This document shows positions 8,201-14,473 of a stretch of 14,781 nucleotides of DNA, in pieces. Positions within the stretch are counted from its first letter, which is position 1. Every line of letters starts with the position of its first letter. The position numbers were made by a program, and so were the translations under genes. The notes under the pieces are model-generated. The model was given only the letters and a program-made list of their open reading frames with translations. It ran no database searches and was not told the DNA's origin. The DNA is from JAZKFT01 sp043760535 (GTDB taxonomy: Bacteria > Bacteroidota > Bacteroidia > Chitinophagales > Chitinophagaceae): assembly GCA_043760535.1 (NCBI GenBank), contig JAYUOV010000130.1, forward strand, positions 1 to 14,781, given 5' to 3'.

Positions 8201-8787
8201 AAAAGTAAATCTTCTATACGGGCCAGATCTTGCTCTGTGGCATCCAGTTTTAGTTTGGCTTCCTTCTTTCTGGTTTTGTAAATGGTAATTCCGGCGGCCT
8301 GTTCCAGCATCCGGCGGCGGCTGTTTTCTTTGTCTTTGATAATATCGTCCACCATGCCCAGCTCAATAATAGCGTAGCTGTCGGTGCTGATGCCGGTATC
8401 CATAAACAGGTTGTGGATGTCCTTCATGCGGCACTGCACATCGTTGAGGCGGTATTCGCTGTCGCCGTTTTTGTAAAAACGACGGGTAATGGTAACGGTG
8501 GTAAATTCAGTTGGCAGCAGGTTTCGAGTGTTTTCGAACGTAAGACTTACCTCGGCCATGCCACTTGCACTGCGGTTTTTGCTACCGTTAAATACCAGGC
8601 TATCCAGGTTTTCGCTGCGCAAATTGCTGATTTTTTGCTCCCCAATCACCCAGCGGATGCTGTCGATAATATTGCTTTTGCCACAGCCATTAGGGCCAAT
8701 AATACCGGTAATACCCTCATCAAAATTGATGACGGTTTTATCAGCAAAGCTTTTAAACCCTTTGATCTCAAGACTTTTTAAACGCAC
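5242..8787 (-). CDS. smc: Chromosome partition protein SMC
   Basis: The 1181-residue protein has the full SMC layout. The N-terminal head carries GPNGCGKSN (31-39), and an R-loop-type segment follows. The coiled coil runs from about 170 to 500 and is rich in E, K, Q and L. The hinge (about 503-665) opens GYPESVKFL and contains FFLLDKINAF and SLTGGSIGLF. The second coiled coil runs to about 1010. The C-terminal head has signature LSGGEKTLTA (from 1088), Walker B FCILDEVDAPLDD and the switch THNKQ. SMC dimers with ScpA and ScpB extrude DNA loops and help segregate chromosomes. The start is GTG: an in-frame TAA lies two codons upstream, so no longer form is possible. A -7 box lies 25 bases upstream. 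Neither scpA nor scpB is in the window. Length and motifs look intact. Confidence 0.97.
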   Translation of the reverse strand: MRLKSLEIKGFKSFADKTVINFDEGITGIIGPNGCGKSNIIDSIRWVIGEQKISNLRSENLDSLVFNGSKNRSASGMAEVSLTFENTRNLLPTEFTTVTITRRFYKNGDSEYRLNDVQCRMKDIHNLFMDTGISTDSYAIIELGMVDDIIKDKENSRRRMLEQAAGITIYKTRKKEAKLKLDATEQDLARIEDLLFEINNQLKALENQAKKAEKYHEIKKEYRVVSIELAKAALEGFNIQYRDLNEQQHTETDRRVELEARIATDEAAMEQEKVGFIEKEKALQTMQHAFNELTQNLRTKEGEKNLAKQRLQYLTEKEGSLKAFLQKSEGHLTAIAENVTHTTEQIAAEKIKLTELQQQLEDVKKALDEKRNVFDEKRRELDASRGELQGIQRSQFDAEKQVAVADASIMNLNRSIIQLQEEQEQRRDDLQRLQREKEDRERELDDKKKFLTELQTQHQQTKEQILAGQGEMEILRSKLVDENRKLDSRRNEYDLLKSLIDSMEGYPESVKFLHKNPNWNHEAPILSDIIYVKEQYRTAVENVLEPYLSYYVASDLAEGLQAVNLLEANQKGKANFFLLDKINAFVEADNRKSEANHGLFLPGAKPAMEVIEVEPRYRNLAMHLLGNVFIAEDETVLENSGDHVILEKTGKYVKGKYSLTGGSIGLFEGKKIGRAKNLEKLMKEINAQDIIVDELKQNISRKHAEVLGFNEQLKENVIRQTEQEILQLTNGVFAAQNKMENLLASQNTAAGRLAGFEDQLLEQQDSISNVREALQNLIEQLQDAQAAIQTKEDYYKLADAEYQQASGQYNENNLNATRQQSKITALQQELDFKTQQANDLQKQITDSNIQLAQASEQMVGNAAQLDAAEALLVTLLHQKEADEKVLNETDAAYYNQRNEIAAKESELRHKQKSKEMVDHLLNEIKDKLNDLKLQLAGTKERLDVEFRINIDDIIDEAREGDTPVEELQASVDRMKKRLENLGEVNPTAIEAYTEMKKRYEFILEQKNDLVTAKESLMQTIQEVEATANQQFLDTFNKVRDNFQKVFKALFTDEDTADMVLVDPENLAETGIDILAKPKGKRPASINQLSGGEKTLTATALLFAIYLIKPAPFCILDEVDAPLDDANVGKFTNMIKQFSENSQFIIVTHNKQTMGAVDVIYGVTMQEAGVSKLVPVDFRSLN

Positions 8788-8811
8788 TTCTTAGAAAGTT
8801 TAGTAGGCCGA

Positions 8812-8819
8812 CAAACCTA
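8812..8819 (-). promoter_or_regulatory. Candidate -7 promoter box for smc
   Basis: CAAACCTA on the plus strand reads TAGGTTTG on the coding strand, an exact match to the Bacteroidota -7 consensus TAnnTTTG. It ends 25 bases before the GTG of smc, leaving room for a short leader. I see no clear TTG -33 element about 19-20 bases further upstream, so support rests on this one box and its position. Confidence 0.45.
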
Positions 8820-9080
8820 ACGTAAAAACGGCTACTATGCAGGCGGGTGTTGAAAACTTAATTGGGGTGTGGATTTTGGGGGGGGCTATAATCTGTATTC
8901 GAAAATTAAGAGGGTTTAGTAAGGTTTAGTTTTGGGGATACTTATATCTTAAAGGCAGAGCCACATCGGAATCTTTACATTCATAGACAGTCTTGAGTGA
9001 ATTTCCTTAAGATTTGAAATTATTAAGTATAAGGCTATTATTTTTTACTAATTTGCGCAAAAAATGCAAATATTAATAAA
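8820..9080. other. Divergent intergenic region upstream of the RloA-like gene
   Basis: This gap of about 260 bases separates smc and the second ATPase gene, which point away from each other. Its left half is strikingly G-rich on the plus strand, with a run of eight G (8878-8885) and further G3-G4 runs near 8864, 8911 and 8935. The right half is AT-rich. TACTAATTTG at about 9047-9056 resembles the -7 box with one base out of register and could serve the gene at 9081. No gene is seen. Confidence 0.4.
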
Positions 9081-10355
9081 ATGCTTCTAGAATTCTCCAT
9101 AGGTAACTACCGTTCTTTTCATAAAATACAAACATTGGATTTTAGAGCCACAAATCTTGTTTCTGAAAATAAACTTCTTGATGAAAGGAATATTGTCGAT
9201 CAGTCTGGCAGTAAAGTTTTAAAAACGATTGGTATTTATGGCCCTAATGGAAGTGGAAAGTCAAACATGATAAAAGCATTACACCTTTTTAGGCGAATGG
9301 TTAAGAGTTCATTAGAATCTGAGGGGGTGCCTGATCGTATAATTGAACCTTTCATACTTTCTGATGAGAAAGATGAAAATGCTGGATATTTTCAAGTTTA
9401 TTTATTGATAAATAATAAGAAGTATCGTTACGGTTTTTCTTTAGGATACAAAGGCGAAATCCATCAAGAATGGTTGTATGGACCTGCTGATAAAAATGAA
9501 ACATGGTATTTCAAAAGGACTGGACAAGATATAAAAAATAATAACGAATGGTTTGATGAAGGTTTAAAATTACCATTAGAAAAGTTGAGAAGTGATACAC
9601 TGTTCATAACATTTGTATCAGCTTACGACGGCAGGATATCAAGTTCAATACGTGGGTTTATTTCTAATAACATGACAGTAGAAGAATTTGATATGAGATC
9701 AAGATCTTTACTTAGGCAAAGAGTGATATATTCCCGAAACCTCCAAACTAATAACCTCCTTGAAGAGGGTAAAAATGAGCTTGTTCTCGAATGGTTAAAA
9801 AAGGCTGGCTTAGATTATAAAAGTATCTTATTAGAAGATAGCGAGGAATCTAGAATTCCGGTTGTATTACTTCAAAAGCAAATTTACAATCAAGAAGGTA
9901 TTCCGAAAGGATCCGCTACTCTATCTTTAAGGGATAACGAATCAGCGGGAACTCAAAAATTTTATTCATATATAGGATGGCTCAATAAGAAATTTACAGA
10001 TGGAGGAATTTTTGTAAGCGACGAAATAGATAATAACTTTCATCCTACTTTACTTAAAAAATTAATTGGATTATTTAACGATCCCGAAGTAAACAAAGCT
10101 GGAGCACAATTGCTTTTTACAAGTCATGATACAAACTTACTTGACCCTGAAATATTACGGCGAGATCAAGTTTATTTTACTGAAAAGTCCAGCAAAGAGG
10201 AAACTGTTTTATATGCATTGTCTGATTTAAAGGGAATTCGAAACAATGCAGATTTTGCTCGGCAATATTTAGCAGGCTTTTATGGTGCACTTCCTTATTT
10301 AGGAAGTCTTAGTAATAAAAAGTCTAATTCTGATAATCTTGTAAATAATTCTTAA
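9081..10355 (+). CDS. RloA-like AAA ATPase, second ATPase-nuclease pair
   Basis: The 424-residue protein is an OLD/SMC-class ATPase of the AAA_15/AAA_21 type. The start LLEFSIGNYRSFHK is characteristic. Walker A is GPNGSGKSN (54-62), unusually far in because of an inserted strand region. The signature-like ESAGT is at 287-291, Walker B IFVSDEIDNNFHP includes catalytic D314/E315, and the switch is TSHD (H349). This arrangement, with an RloB protein directly downstream, matches RloA of Campylobacter restriction-linked loci and the first gene of AbiL-type abortive infection modules. The likely role is an ATP-driven sensor that controls the nuclease partner. Only one base separates its stop from the next ATG. 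The codon use is AT-rich compared with smc. Confidence 0.85.
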   Translation: MLLEFSIGNYRSFHKIQTLDFRATNLVSENKLLDERNIVDQSGSKVLKTIGIYGPNGSGKSNMIKALHLFRRMVKSSLESEGVPDRIIEPFILSDEKDENAGYFQVYLLINNKKYRYGFSLGYKGEIHQEWLYGPADKNETWYFKRTGQDIKNNNEWFDEGLKLPLEKLRSDTLFITFVSAYDGRISSSIRGFISNNMTVEEFDMRSRSLLRQRVIYSRNLQTNNLLEEGKNELVLEWLKKAGLDYKSILLEDSEESRIPVVLLQKQIYNQEGIPKGSATLSLRDNESAGTQKFYSYIGWLNKKFTDGGIFVSDEIDNNFHPTLLKKLIGLFNDPEVNKAGAQLLFTSHDTNLLDPEILRRDQVYFTEKSSKEETVLYALSDLKGIRNNADFARQYLAGFYGALPYLGSLSNKKSNSDNLVNNS

Positions 10356-10356
10356 T

Positions 10357-11100
10357 ATGCCTGACGCATGGGACCTAATACCCACTGAAGAAAGAAGTGC
10401 AGATACTACAACTACATTTATTCTTTTTTGCGAAGACAAAGTAAATGAACCTGCATACTTTCATTCTTTTCAAAAGGAAAAAAGGGTAAAAATAAATTTT
10501 GTTGAGGATCAAAAAAGCGACTACACAAATTATCTTAATACTATTAAGTATTGTTTAGATGAAGGTTTAATGGAACCAATTGCCGGAAGTTATCAGCTAA
10601 CACCAGGCCTCACACAAAATATTTGGTGCATTTATGATAGAGATGCAGAAGTGCAAAATCAAGCAGCTTTGAATCCTATTAATCAAATTAAATTTTCAAC
10701 TGCCATTCAAACTGCTCAGGCAGCAGGACTTAAAGTAGCATGGAGTAATGACGTCTTCGAGTTATGGATACTTTTACATTTCGAAGATGTAACCCCAGGT
10801 CAATGGCAGCATAGAAGATATATTTACGACAGGCTCACTGTGATTTTTCAGCTACTTCCAATGCAATCACCGGAAATGCAAATTGTAACAAGCAATGTGC
10901 ATTTTGATTACAAAGAAGCGATGAAAAAAAAGCAAAATTTCATTGCGTTTGTCAGACCGCTGTTACCTCCGAGGCAAGAAATTGCTATACAACGAGCATT
11001 AACTTTAGAAGCAGCTTTTTTGGAAAACATACCTTACCACGATCGGAATCCATGTACGAAAATATATGAGCTGATTAGTTGTATAGAATCATTTTATTAA
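10357..11100 (+). CDS. RloB-like TOPRIM-type nuclease partner
   Basis: The 247-residue protein shows the RloB (PF13707-type) pattern in order. FILFCEDKVNEPAYF (21-35) has the conserved E26 after the first strand. IWCIYDRD (89-96) carries the D-x-D pair D94/D96. SNDVFELWILLHF (130-142) is the family's hallmark helix, usually seen as SNPCFELWLLLHF. A C-terminal RNPCTKIYEL (230-239) matches the family's NP-x-T motif. The acidic residues are those expected of a TOPRIM-like metal site, so nuclease activity is likely, though it is not proven for most RloB proteins. No stop or frameshift is seen, in contrast to the related gene at 3175. It is coupled to the ATPase gene with one-base spacing. A role in abortive phage defence is inferred from family and pairing. 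Confidence 0.85.
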   Translation: MPDAWDLIPTEERSADTTTTFILFCEDKVNEPAYFHSFQKEKRVKINFVEDQKSDYTNYLNTIKYCLDEGLMEPIAGSYQLTPGLTQNIWCIYDRDAEVQNQAALNPINQIKFSTAIQTAQAAGLKVAWSNDVFELWILLHFEDVTPGQWQHRRYIYDRLTVIFQLLPMQSPEMQIVTSNVHFDYKEAMKKKQNFIAFVRPLLPPRQEIAIQRALTLEAAFLENIPYHDRNPCTKIYELISCIESFY

Positions 11101-11104
11101 TCCC

Positions 11105-11160
11105 CAACGAATTGGAGCAGGCATCCGCCTATGCCTAGATTGTTGTAGAGTCCGCTGCTA
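11105..11160. repeat. Hairpin repeat, type GCCTnTGCC, copy 1
   Basis: Directly after the RloB-like stop lies AGGCAT-CCGCCT-ATGCCT (11119-11136), a perfect 6-bp stem. TAGATTGTTGTAGAGTCC follows. The block aligns with 12160-12210 (GTCCGCCTTTGCCTA, then AAATATTGCAGCATCC), so these are two diverged copies of one intergenic repeat. A T7 run at 11160-11167 follows, so this copy could help end the RloAB transcript. Confidence 0.5.
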
Positions 11161-11194
11161 TTTTTTTATCAATTATGAATACGGCTTCGGAGTT

Positions 11195-11476
11195 ATGCTT
11201 TATTTAAGAAAATCATTTAGTAACAATTTTAAAGGACTAATAACCAATTACATTACCATTATGAAAGAGAAAGTAATATCTTGCTTTGAAAAAAAAATTG
11301 AGTTATACCTGAAGTTATTTAATACTCGTAGATTACTTGTTTTTGTTAGAGACATTTCCGAAATAAACACAGAAATAATTAAGGTAGAAATAATTCATTC
11401 ATTTGATGATGAACCCATTAAATCACATTTAGTACTACCCTTGAGCTTTATTGAAAGCGCAATTCCCCTAATTTGA
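11195..11476 (+). CDS. Small hypothetical protein
   Basis: I do not recognise this short product. From the ATG at 11195 it is 93 residues; an internal ATG at 11261 gives 71 residues starting MKEKVISCFEKK and may be the true start, since the extra part is low-complexity and not protein-like. The core (ELYLKLFNTRRLLVFVRDI...IKVEIIHSFDDEPIKSHLVLPLSFIESAIPLI, split here) has alternating strands and no membrane span or signal peptide. It overlaps a possible TTG start of the next gene and probably shares its transcript. It lies 94 bases beyond RloB with a hairpin repeat between. Coding status is moderate only. Confidence 0.45.
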   Translation: MLYLRKSFSNNFKGLITNYITIMKEKVISCFEKKIELYLKLFNTRRLLVFVRDISEINTEIIKVEIIHSFDDEPIKSHLVLPLSFIESAIPLI

Positions 11477-11499
11477 AACAAAACTTAAAAATTAAACCT

Positions 11500-12033
11500 A
11501 TGAAACATTTCGGATTTATTGCTTTTGCAATTATTATTTCTTTGTCATCAAAAGTTAGCCTAGGACAATCTAACAATGTGGATATTTCACCAAAAGAAGA
11601 TGGGCAAGTAAGAATAACCCAAATTGTTAATGTTGAGAAAAAAACACGATCTCAAATTAAACAAAGCGCAGAATCTTTTATGGAAACTTTTGGAGAAAAA
11701 TGGGAAGGCACATTTACATCAACAACCAAAATTTCAAAATCAAAAACATTACCTCCATTTGGAGCAAAGGAAGAAATAAATAATGATAGCATTATAGTAT
11801 ACAAATTACAAATAGCCCTGCCCAAATCTAGTGCATTACTGGATTTGTCCACAGGCCCCATGAGCTATACTGATCGGGAATTAGTAACATTTTCAGTTTC
11901 TGTATACATGAAAGATGGTAAGTACAAAGCCGAGGCCTCTTCCTTTATCCATACCAACCTAATGGACTTTTTAAATGCATCTGGCGGAAGATTCGAAAAT
12001 GAAAAAGCGGATTGGAAAGTTCTTAAAGCTTAG
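11500..12033 (+). CDS. Small exported protein, possibly DUF4468-like
   Basis: The ATG at 11500 is chosen over an upstream TTG at 11473 because it begins a clean signal peptide: MKHFGF, a hydrophobic core FAIIISLSS, and a likely cut after SLGQ. The mature protein is about 155 residues, with no lipobox cysteine and no further membrane span. KKTRSQIKQSAESFMETF forms a probable helix. TFSVSVYMKDGKYKAEASSF, split around residues 130-150, recalls the strand-rich DUF4468 proteins common in Bacteroidota, whose typical line is IYVKDGRYRYE. That comparison is from memory and weak. Function unknown; periplasmic location likely. It follows the small ORF above by 23 bases. Confidence 0.65.
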   Translation: MKHFGFIAFAIIISLSSKVSLGQSNNVDISPKEDGQVRITQIVNVEKKTRSQIKQSAESFMETFGEKWEGTFTSTTKISKSKTLPPFGAKEEINNDSIIVYKLQIALPKSSALLDLSTGPMSYTDRELVTFSVSVYMKDGKYKAEASSFIHTNLMDFLNASGGRFENEKADWKVLKA

Positions 12034-12159
12034 ATTCAAGTAATAAATGCAACTTTTAGAGTGGTACAATATGGCTTTATATTTTATCAAAGGCTGTGTT
12101 CAACGCATAAGTGCAACATTTGATTATGATAAGTGTACCTCATTAGCTGATTTGCTCCT

Positions 12160-12210
12160 ACTTGGCGAAGGCGTCCGCCTTTGCCTAAAATATTGCAGCA
12201 TCCTCACAGC
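12160..12210. repeat. Hairpin repeat, type GCCTnTGCC, copy 2
   Basis: GGCGAAGGCG (12164-12173) faces CGCCTTTGCC (12176-12185), ten pairs with one G-T wobble and a 2-base loop. The sequence after it, TAAAATATTGCAGCATCC, aligns with the block after the RloB gene at 11105-11160. Both copies sit a short way past the stop codon of a plus-strand gene. Confidence 0.5.
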
Positions 12211-12236
12211 CGTTGTTAGTCTTTCCACCAACAACT
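12211..12236. repeat. Hairpin repeat, type GTTGTT...AACAAC, copy 1
   Basis: GTTGTTAGT (12212-12220) pairs with ACCAACAAC (12227-12235) in eight of nine positions, loop CTTTCC. Preceded by GCC, it aligns with two more copies at 14224-14266 and 14426-14468. It is joined directly to the GCCTnTGCC hairpin, so the two may be one composite element. Confidence 0.5.
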
Positions 12237-12451
12237 GAATATCAGCAGAGTAAAAATTATTTTCTTAAAATAAGGCTGCTGCTAAAAATAACCGTTTGGA
12301 TAATAACAATTGATTTTACAAACTGCAATTCAATAGTTGGCAAAAAAACAACTAAGGTGGGGAAATAGCTTTCTGGCAGTGAAATAAATACCCTTTGCGT
12401 GGTATGCTTCTTCCATATCATGGCCTTTATATTCGCTCTCAAATAGTATAT

Positions 12452-13093
12452 ATGGCCACCCTGTTTTTTGTTTTATCTGCATTCGTATTATTGGTTATTA
12501 AGTTTATTTGGCTTAGTAATCGCAACAGGCAACTTAAGATGCCCTCATTTCTATTGGTCTCCAGTGGTTTGTTGTTTGTAATTGCAATGTTGATTTTTAT
12601 CTACTTTTCATTTTTGATCAAAGACAAAGAGGGGTTAAGAGGTTACGGATTTATAGGCTGGGTGCTGGTTACGGCTTCCTTATCAGGCCTTTTTTTTGTT
12701 CTTTTTGTAAAAAAGGAAGCTGGCATAAATATTTTAAGAAACCTGGGAATTGTGGTCCTCCTTCCAATACTTGTTTTTTCAGCTATAACTGCATCACATA
12801 TCGATGATAAATCTTCGAGGGTCTTTTACGAAGACCATAAATACAGGATACAGAAAAAAGACCTGGTAATGTATATGATGACTTTGCCCGAATTGGTAGT
12901 AAAACACGGCATCACTGAAACATATTACTCTATCGATAGCAAAATAAGAATACCACAGGAAAATGTCTTGTCTGCAAAAGTGGAAGAGGTATCAGCGGAT
13001 TCCGTCAACATCAGTTTCTACCATAAGCCCGATTCAACCAGAAATATTCCTAACCCTTTTATTGTTGGCCTTAGAATCAATTTAGCAGAGTAA
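12452..13093 (+). CDS. Hypothetical four-span membrane protein
   Basis: I do not recognise the family. From the ATG at 12452 the protein has 213 residues: MATLFFVLSAFVLLVIKFIW forms span 1, followed by a basic loop SNRNRQLK. Spans 2 to 4 lie near 32-56, 67-86 and 95-115. The last 95 residues form a charged, strand-rich tail (VFYEDHKYRIQKKDLV, then VSADSVNISFYHKPDS) with no motif I can name. An earlier ATG at 12404 would add 16 residues; I prefer 12452 because the extra part does not look coding and a near -7 box lies at 12389-12397. It stands alone between two gaps, with no obvious partner. Confidence 0.65.
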   Translation: MATLFFVLSAFVLLVIKFIWLSNRNRQLKMPSFLLVSSGLLFVIAMLIFIYFSFLIKDKEGLRGYGFIGWVLVTASLSGLFFVLFVKKEAGINILRNLGIVVLLPILVFSAITASHIDDKSSRVFYEDHKYRIQKKDLVMYMMTLPELVVKHGITETYYSIDSKIRIPQENVLSAKVEEVSADSVNISFYHKPDSTRNIPNPFIVGLRINLAE

Positions 13094-13208
13094 ATATAAA
13101 ATAAGGAGACATTGTACCAAATCGTTGTAGGTGTTAATCGACTGTAATCCCAAGCCGAAAAACAACAAGAAAAAGCAAATTTATACTTTGGATACCTGCC
13201 TTTTTTAG

Positions 13209-13222
13209 CTTAACTTGTTAAG
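13209..13222. promoter_or_regulatory. Small palindrome upstream of the phosphoesterase gene
   Basis: CTTAAC-TT-GTTAAG is a perfect 6-bp inverted repeat with a 2-base spacer, ending 18 bases before the ATG at 13241. TATACTTTG just upstream (around 13182-13190) resembles the -7 box with one extra base. The palindrome could be an operator within the leader, or chance in AT-rich DNA. Confidence 0.25.
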
Positions 13223-13240
13223 ACAAAAGAGATAAAAAAT

Positions 13241-14152
13241 ATGATAGATTTTATTGGCGACATTCACGGACATGCAGACAAGCTGGAAGCATTGCTGCTG
13301 AAATTAGGGTATACAAAAAGCAACGGCGTTTACGCACATCCCAAAAGAAAAGTGTTGTTTGTTGGCGACTACATTGACCGGGGTCCCAAAATCCGGGAAA
13401 CACTTGAAATAATCAAAGCAATGGTGGAAAGTGAAAATGCCATTGCACTCATGGGCAATCACGAATACAACGCCCTTTGCTTTCATTTTCAGGAAACCGA
13501 AGGCGGACATTTGAGAAAACATGAAATCAAAAACATCATTCAACACTACGAAACGCTGAAGCAATTTCAAAACAGACAAGAGGAATATGAAATGTATTTA
13601 GAATGGTTTAAAACATTACCCCTTTACTACGAAGGCGAAAATTTTAAAGCCGTCCACGCCTGTTGGGACAATAATACCATCGATTTTTTAAGGGCAACAT
13701 TAGTGAATGACCGCCTGACTGATGAACTTATTTATGAATCTGTAAAATTGGGAACAGCATTGAATGGAGCCATTGACCAAACCCTGAAAGGCAAAGAAAT
13801 GAAAATGCCTGAAGGGTTTTTCTTTACAGATAAAGACGGAACAAAGCGAACCGACATCAGAATAAAATGGTGGGAAGACCCGTCCGATATGACTTATAAG
13901 TCGATCAGCGTTGAACCAATTGATAATTTACCTGAACAACCAATCATTTTATCAGAATTACAATCACCGGACTTTTATACAGCCAACGACAAAAACGTAT
14001 TCTTTGGCCACTATTGGCTAAAAGGCGAACCATCATTTTACAAAAACAATATTTGTTGTTTGGATTATAGTGTTGCAAAAGGAGGAAAACTTGTTGCTTA
14101 CCGGCTGAATGGAGAAGCTGGTTTGGATAATAGAAATCTGATTTATGTTTGA
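13241..14152 (+). CDS. Calcineurin-like metallophosphoesterase, PrpE/ApaH-like
   Basis: The 303-residue protein carries the complete metal-binding set of the family. GDIHGH is at 6-11, GDYIDRGP at 42-49, GNHE at 72-75, VHACWD with H139, and GHYW at 256-259. The YIDRGP and HA-C-W forms are those of the PPP-type branch that includes the diadenosine tetraphosphate hydrolase PrpE and the protein phosphatases. A typical CCLDYSVAKGGKLVAYR segment closes the fold. The likely reaction is phosphoester or dinucleoside polyphosphate hydrolysis with two metal ions; the true substrate is unknown. It starts with ATG 18 bases past a palindrome and has no signal peptide, so it is cytosolic. No operon partner is visible. 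Confidence 0.88.
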   Translation: MIDFIGDIHGHADKLEALLLKLGYTKSNGVYAHPKRKVLFVGDYIDRGPKIRETLEIIKAMVESENAIALMGNHEYNALCFHFQETEGGHLRKHEIKNIIQHYETLKQFQNRQEEYEMYLEWFKTLPLYYEGENFKAVHACWDNNTIDFLRATLVNDRLTDELIYESVKLGTALNGAIDQTLKGKEMKMPEGFFFTDKDGTKRTDIRIKWWEDPSDMTYKSISVEPIDNLPEQPIILSELQSPDFYTANDKNVFFGHYWLKGEPSFYKNNICCLDYSVAKGGKLVAYRLNGEAGLDNRNLIYV

Positions 14153-14223
14153 GTAAATTAGGATCGAAACATTATCCATTAAAAACCCGCCGTGATTGGT
14201 TTAGCAAATGCTAAAATGATCCC

Positions 14224-14266
14224 CATGCCGTTATTGGTGTTTTCACACAAAACTTCCACACCCCTA
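14224..14266. repeat. GTTGTT-type repeat, copy 2
   Basis: ATGCCGTTATTGGTGTTTTC followed by ACACAAAACTTCCACACCCC aligns with 14426-14468 over 43 bases with a few mismatches and one small shift. In this copy the right arm is degraded (CACACAAAAC in place of CACCAACAA), so the hairpin is weaker. The conserved end TTCCACACCC is shared only with copy 3. Confidence 0.6.
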
Positions 14267-14272
14267 TACGCA

Positions 14273-14301
14273 GTAGGCGCTTGACTCTGTCAATTGCCTA
14301 C
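14273..14301. terminator. Strong hairpin downstream of the phosphoesterase gene
   Basis: GTAGGC-gc-TTGAC (14273-14285) faces GTCAA-tt-GCCTAC (14289-14301) with a 3-base loop TCT. That gives 11 Watson-Crick pairs, one G-T wobble and one mismatch. A partly T-rich stretch follows on the plus strand. It lies 120 bases past the stop codon, so it may end that transcript, or it may belong to the repeat element just before it. Confidence 0.35.
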
Positions 14302-14425
14302 CCGTTACTTTTCTTAGAAAATTGAGGGTGGTATTAAGTTGTAGGGTATTACCGATTTTAAGGTAAAAGCCGCTTCGCCCTTGTTGGTGTTCCCCGAAAG
14401 AAGTCCGGTCTTCGCATATCACACC

Positions 14426-14468
14426 CACGCCATTGTTGTGTGTTTTCACCAACAATTTCCACACCCTA
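14426..14468. repeat. GTTGTT-type repeat, copy 3
   Basis: CACGCCATTGTTGTGTG, a TTTTC loop region and ACCAACAATTTCCACACC form the best-preserved long copy, with TTGTTGTGTG facing CACCAACAA. It ends five bases before the RHS coding remnant begins, so it sits at a junction. Confidence 0.6.
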
Positions 14469-14473
14469 AACCC

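Larger units (their letters stand above)
12034..12403. other. Intergenic region with repeat copies
   Basis: About 400 bases lie between the exported protein and the membrane protein gene. Its middle carries two hairpin repeats (12160-12236), listed separately. The rest is AT-rich with no convincing reading frame; a 63-codon frame at 12047-12238 runs through the repeats and is not protein-like. TACCCTTTG at 12389-12397 is near the -7 consensus with one base too many and may promote the next gene. Confidence 0.5.
14153..14473. other. Repeat-filled non-coding region after the phosphoesterase
   Basis: This stretch holds two copies of the GTTGTT hairpin repeat and one strong hairpin, listed separately. 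No protein-like frame is seen on either strand; a 78-codon minus frame at 14264-14500 crosses the repeats and the RHS fragment. The region abuts the RHS remnant, so it may be leftover flanking DNA from past rearrangements. Confidence 0.55.

Noticed and set aside
7316..8281. 321-codon plus-strand ORF antisense to smc
   Set aside because: Ser-, Phe- and Cys-rich translation typical of the reverse frame of a coiled-coil gene; the minus-strand SMC motifs are decisive.
12047..12238. 63-codon plus ORF after the exported protein
   Set aside because: It runs through two hairpin repeats and resembles nothing; treated as non-coding.
13241..14152. Phosphatase as part of an RNA-repair Pnkp-type system
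   Set aside because: The kinase and ligase domains of Pnkp, and any Hen1 or ligase neighbour, are absent; only the phosphoesterase fold is seen.
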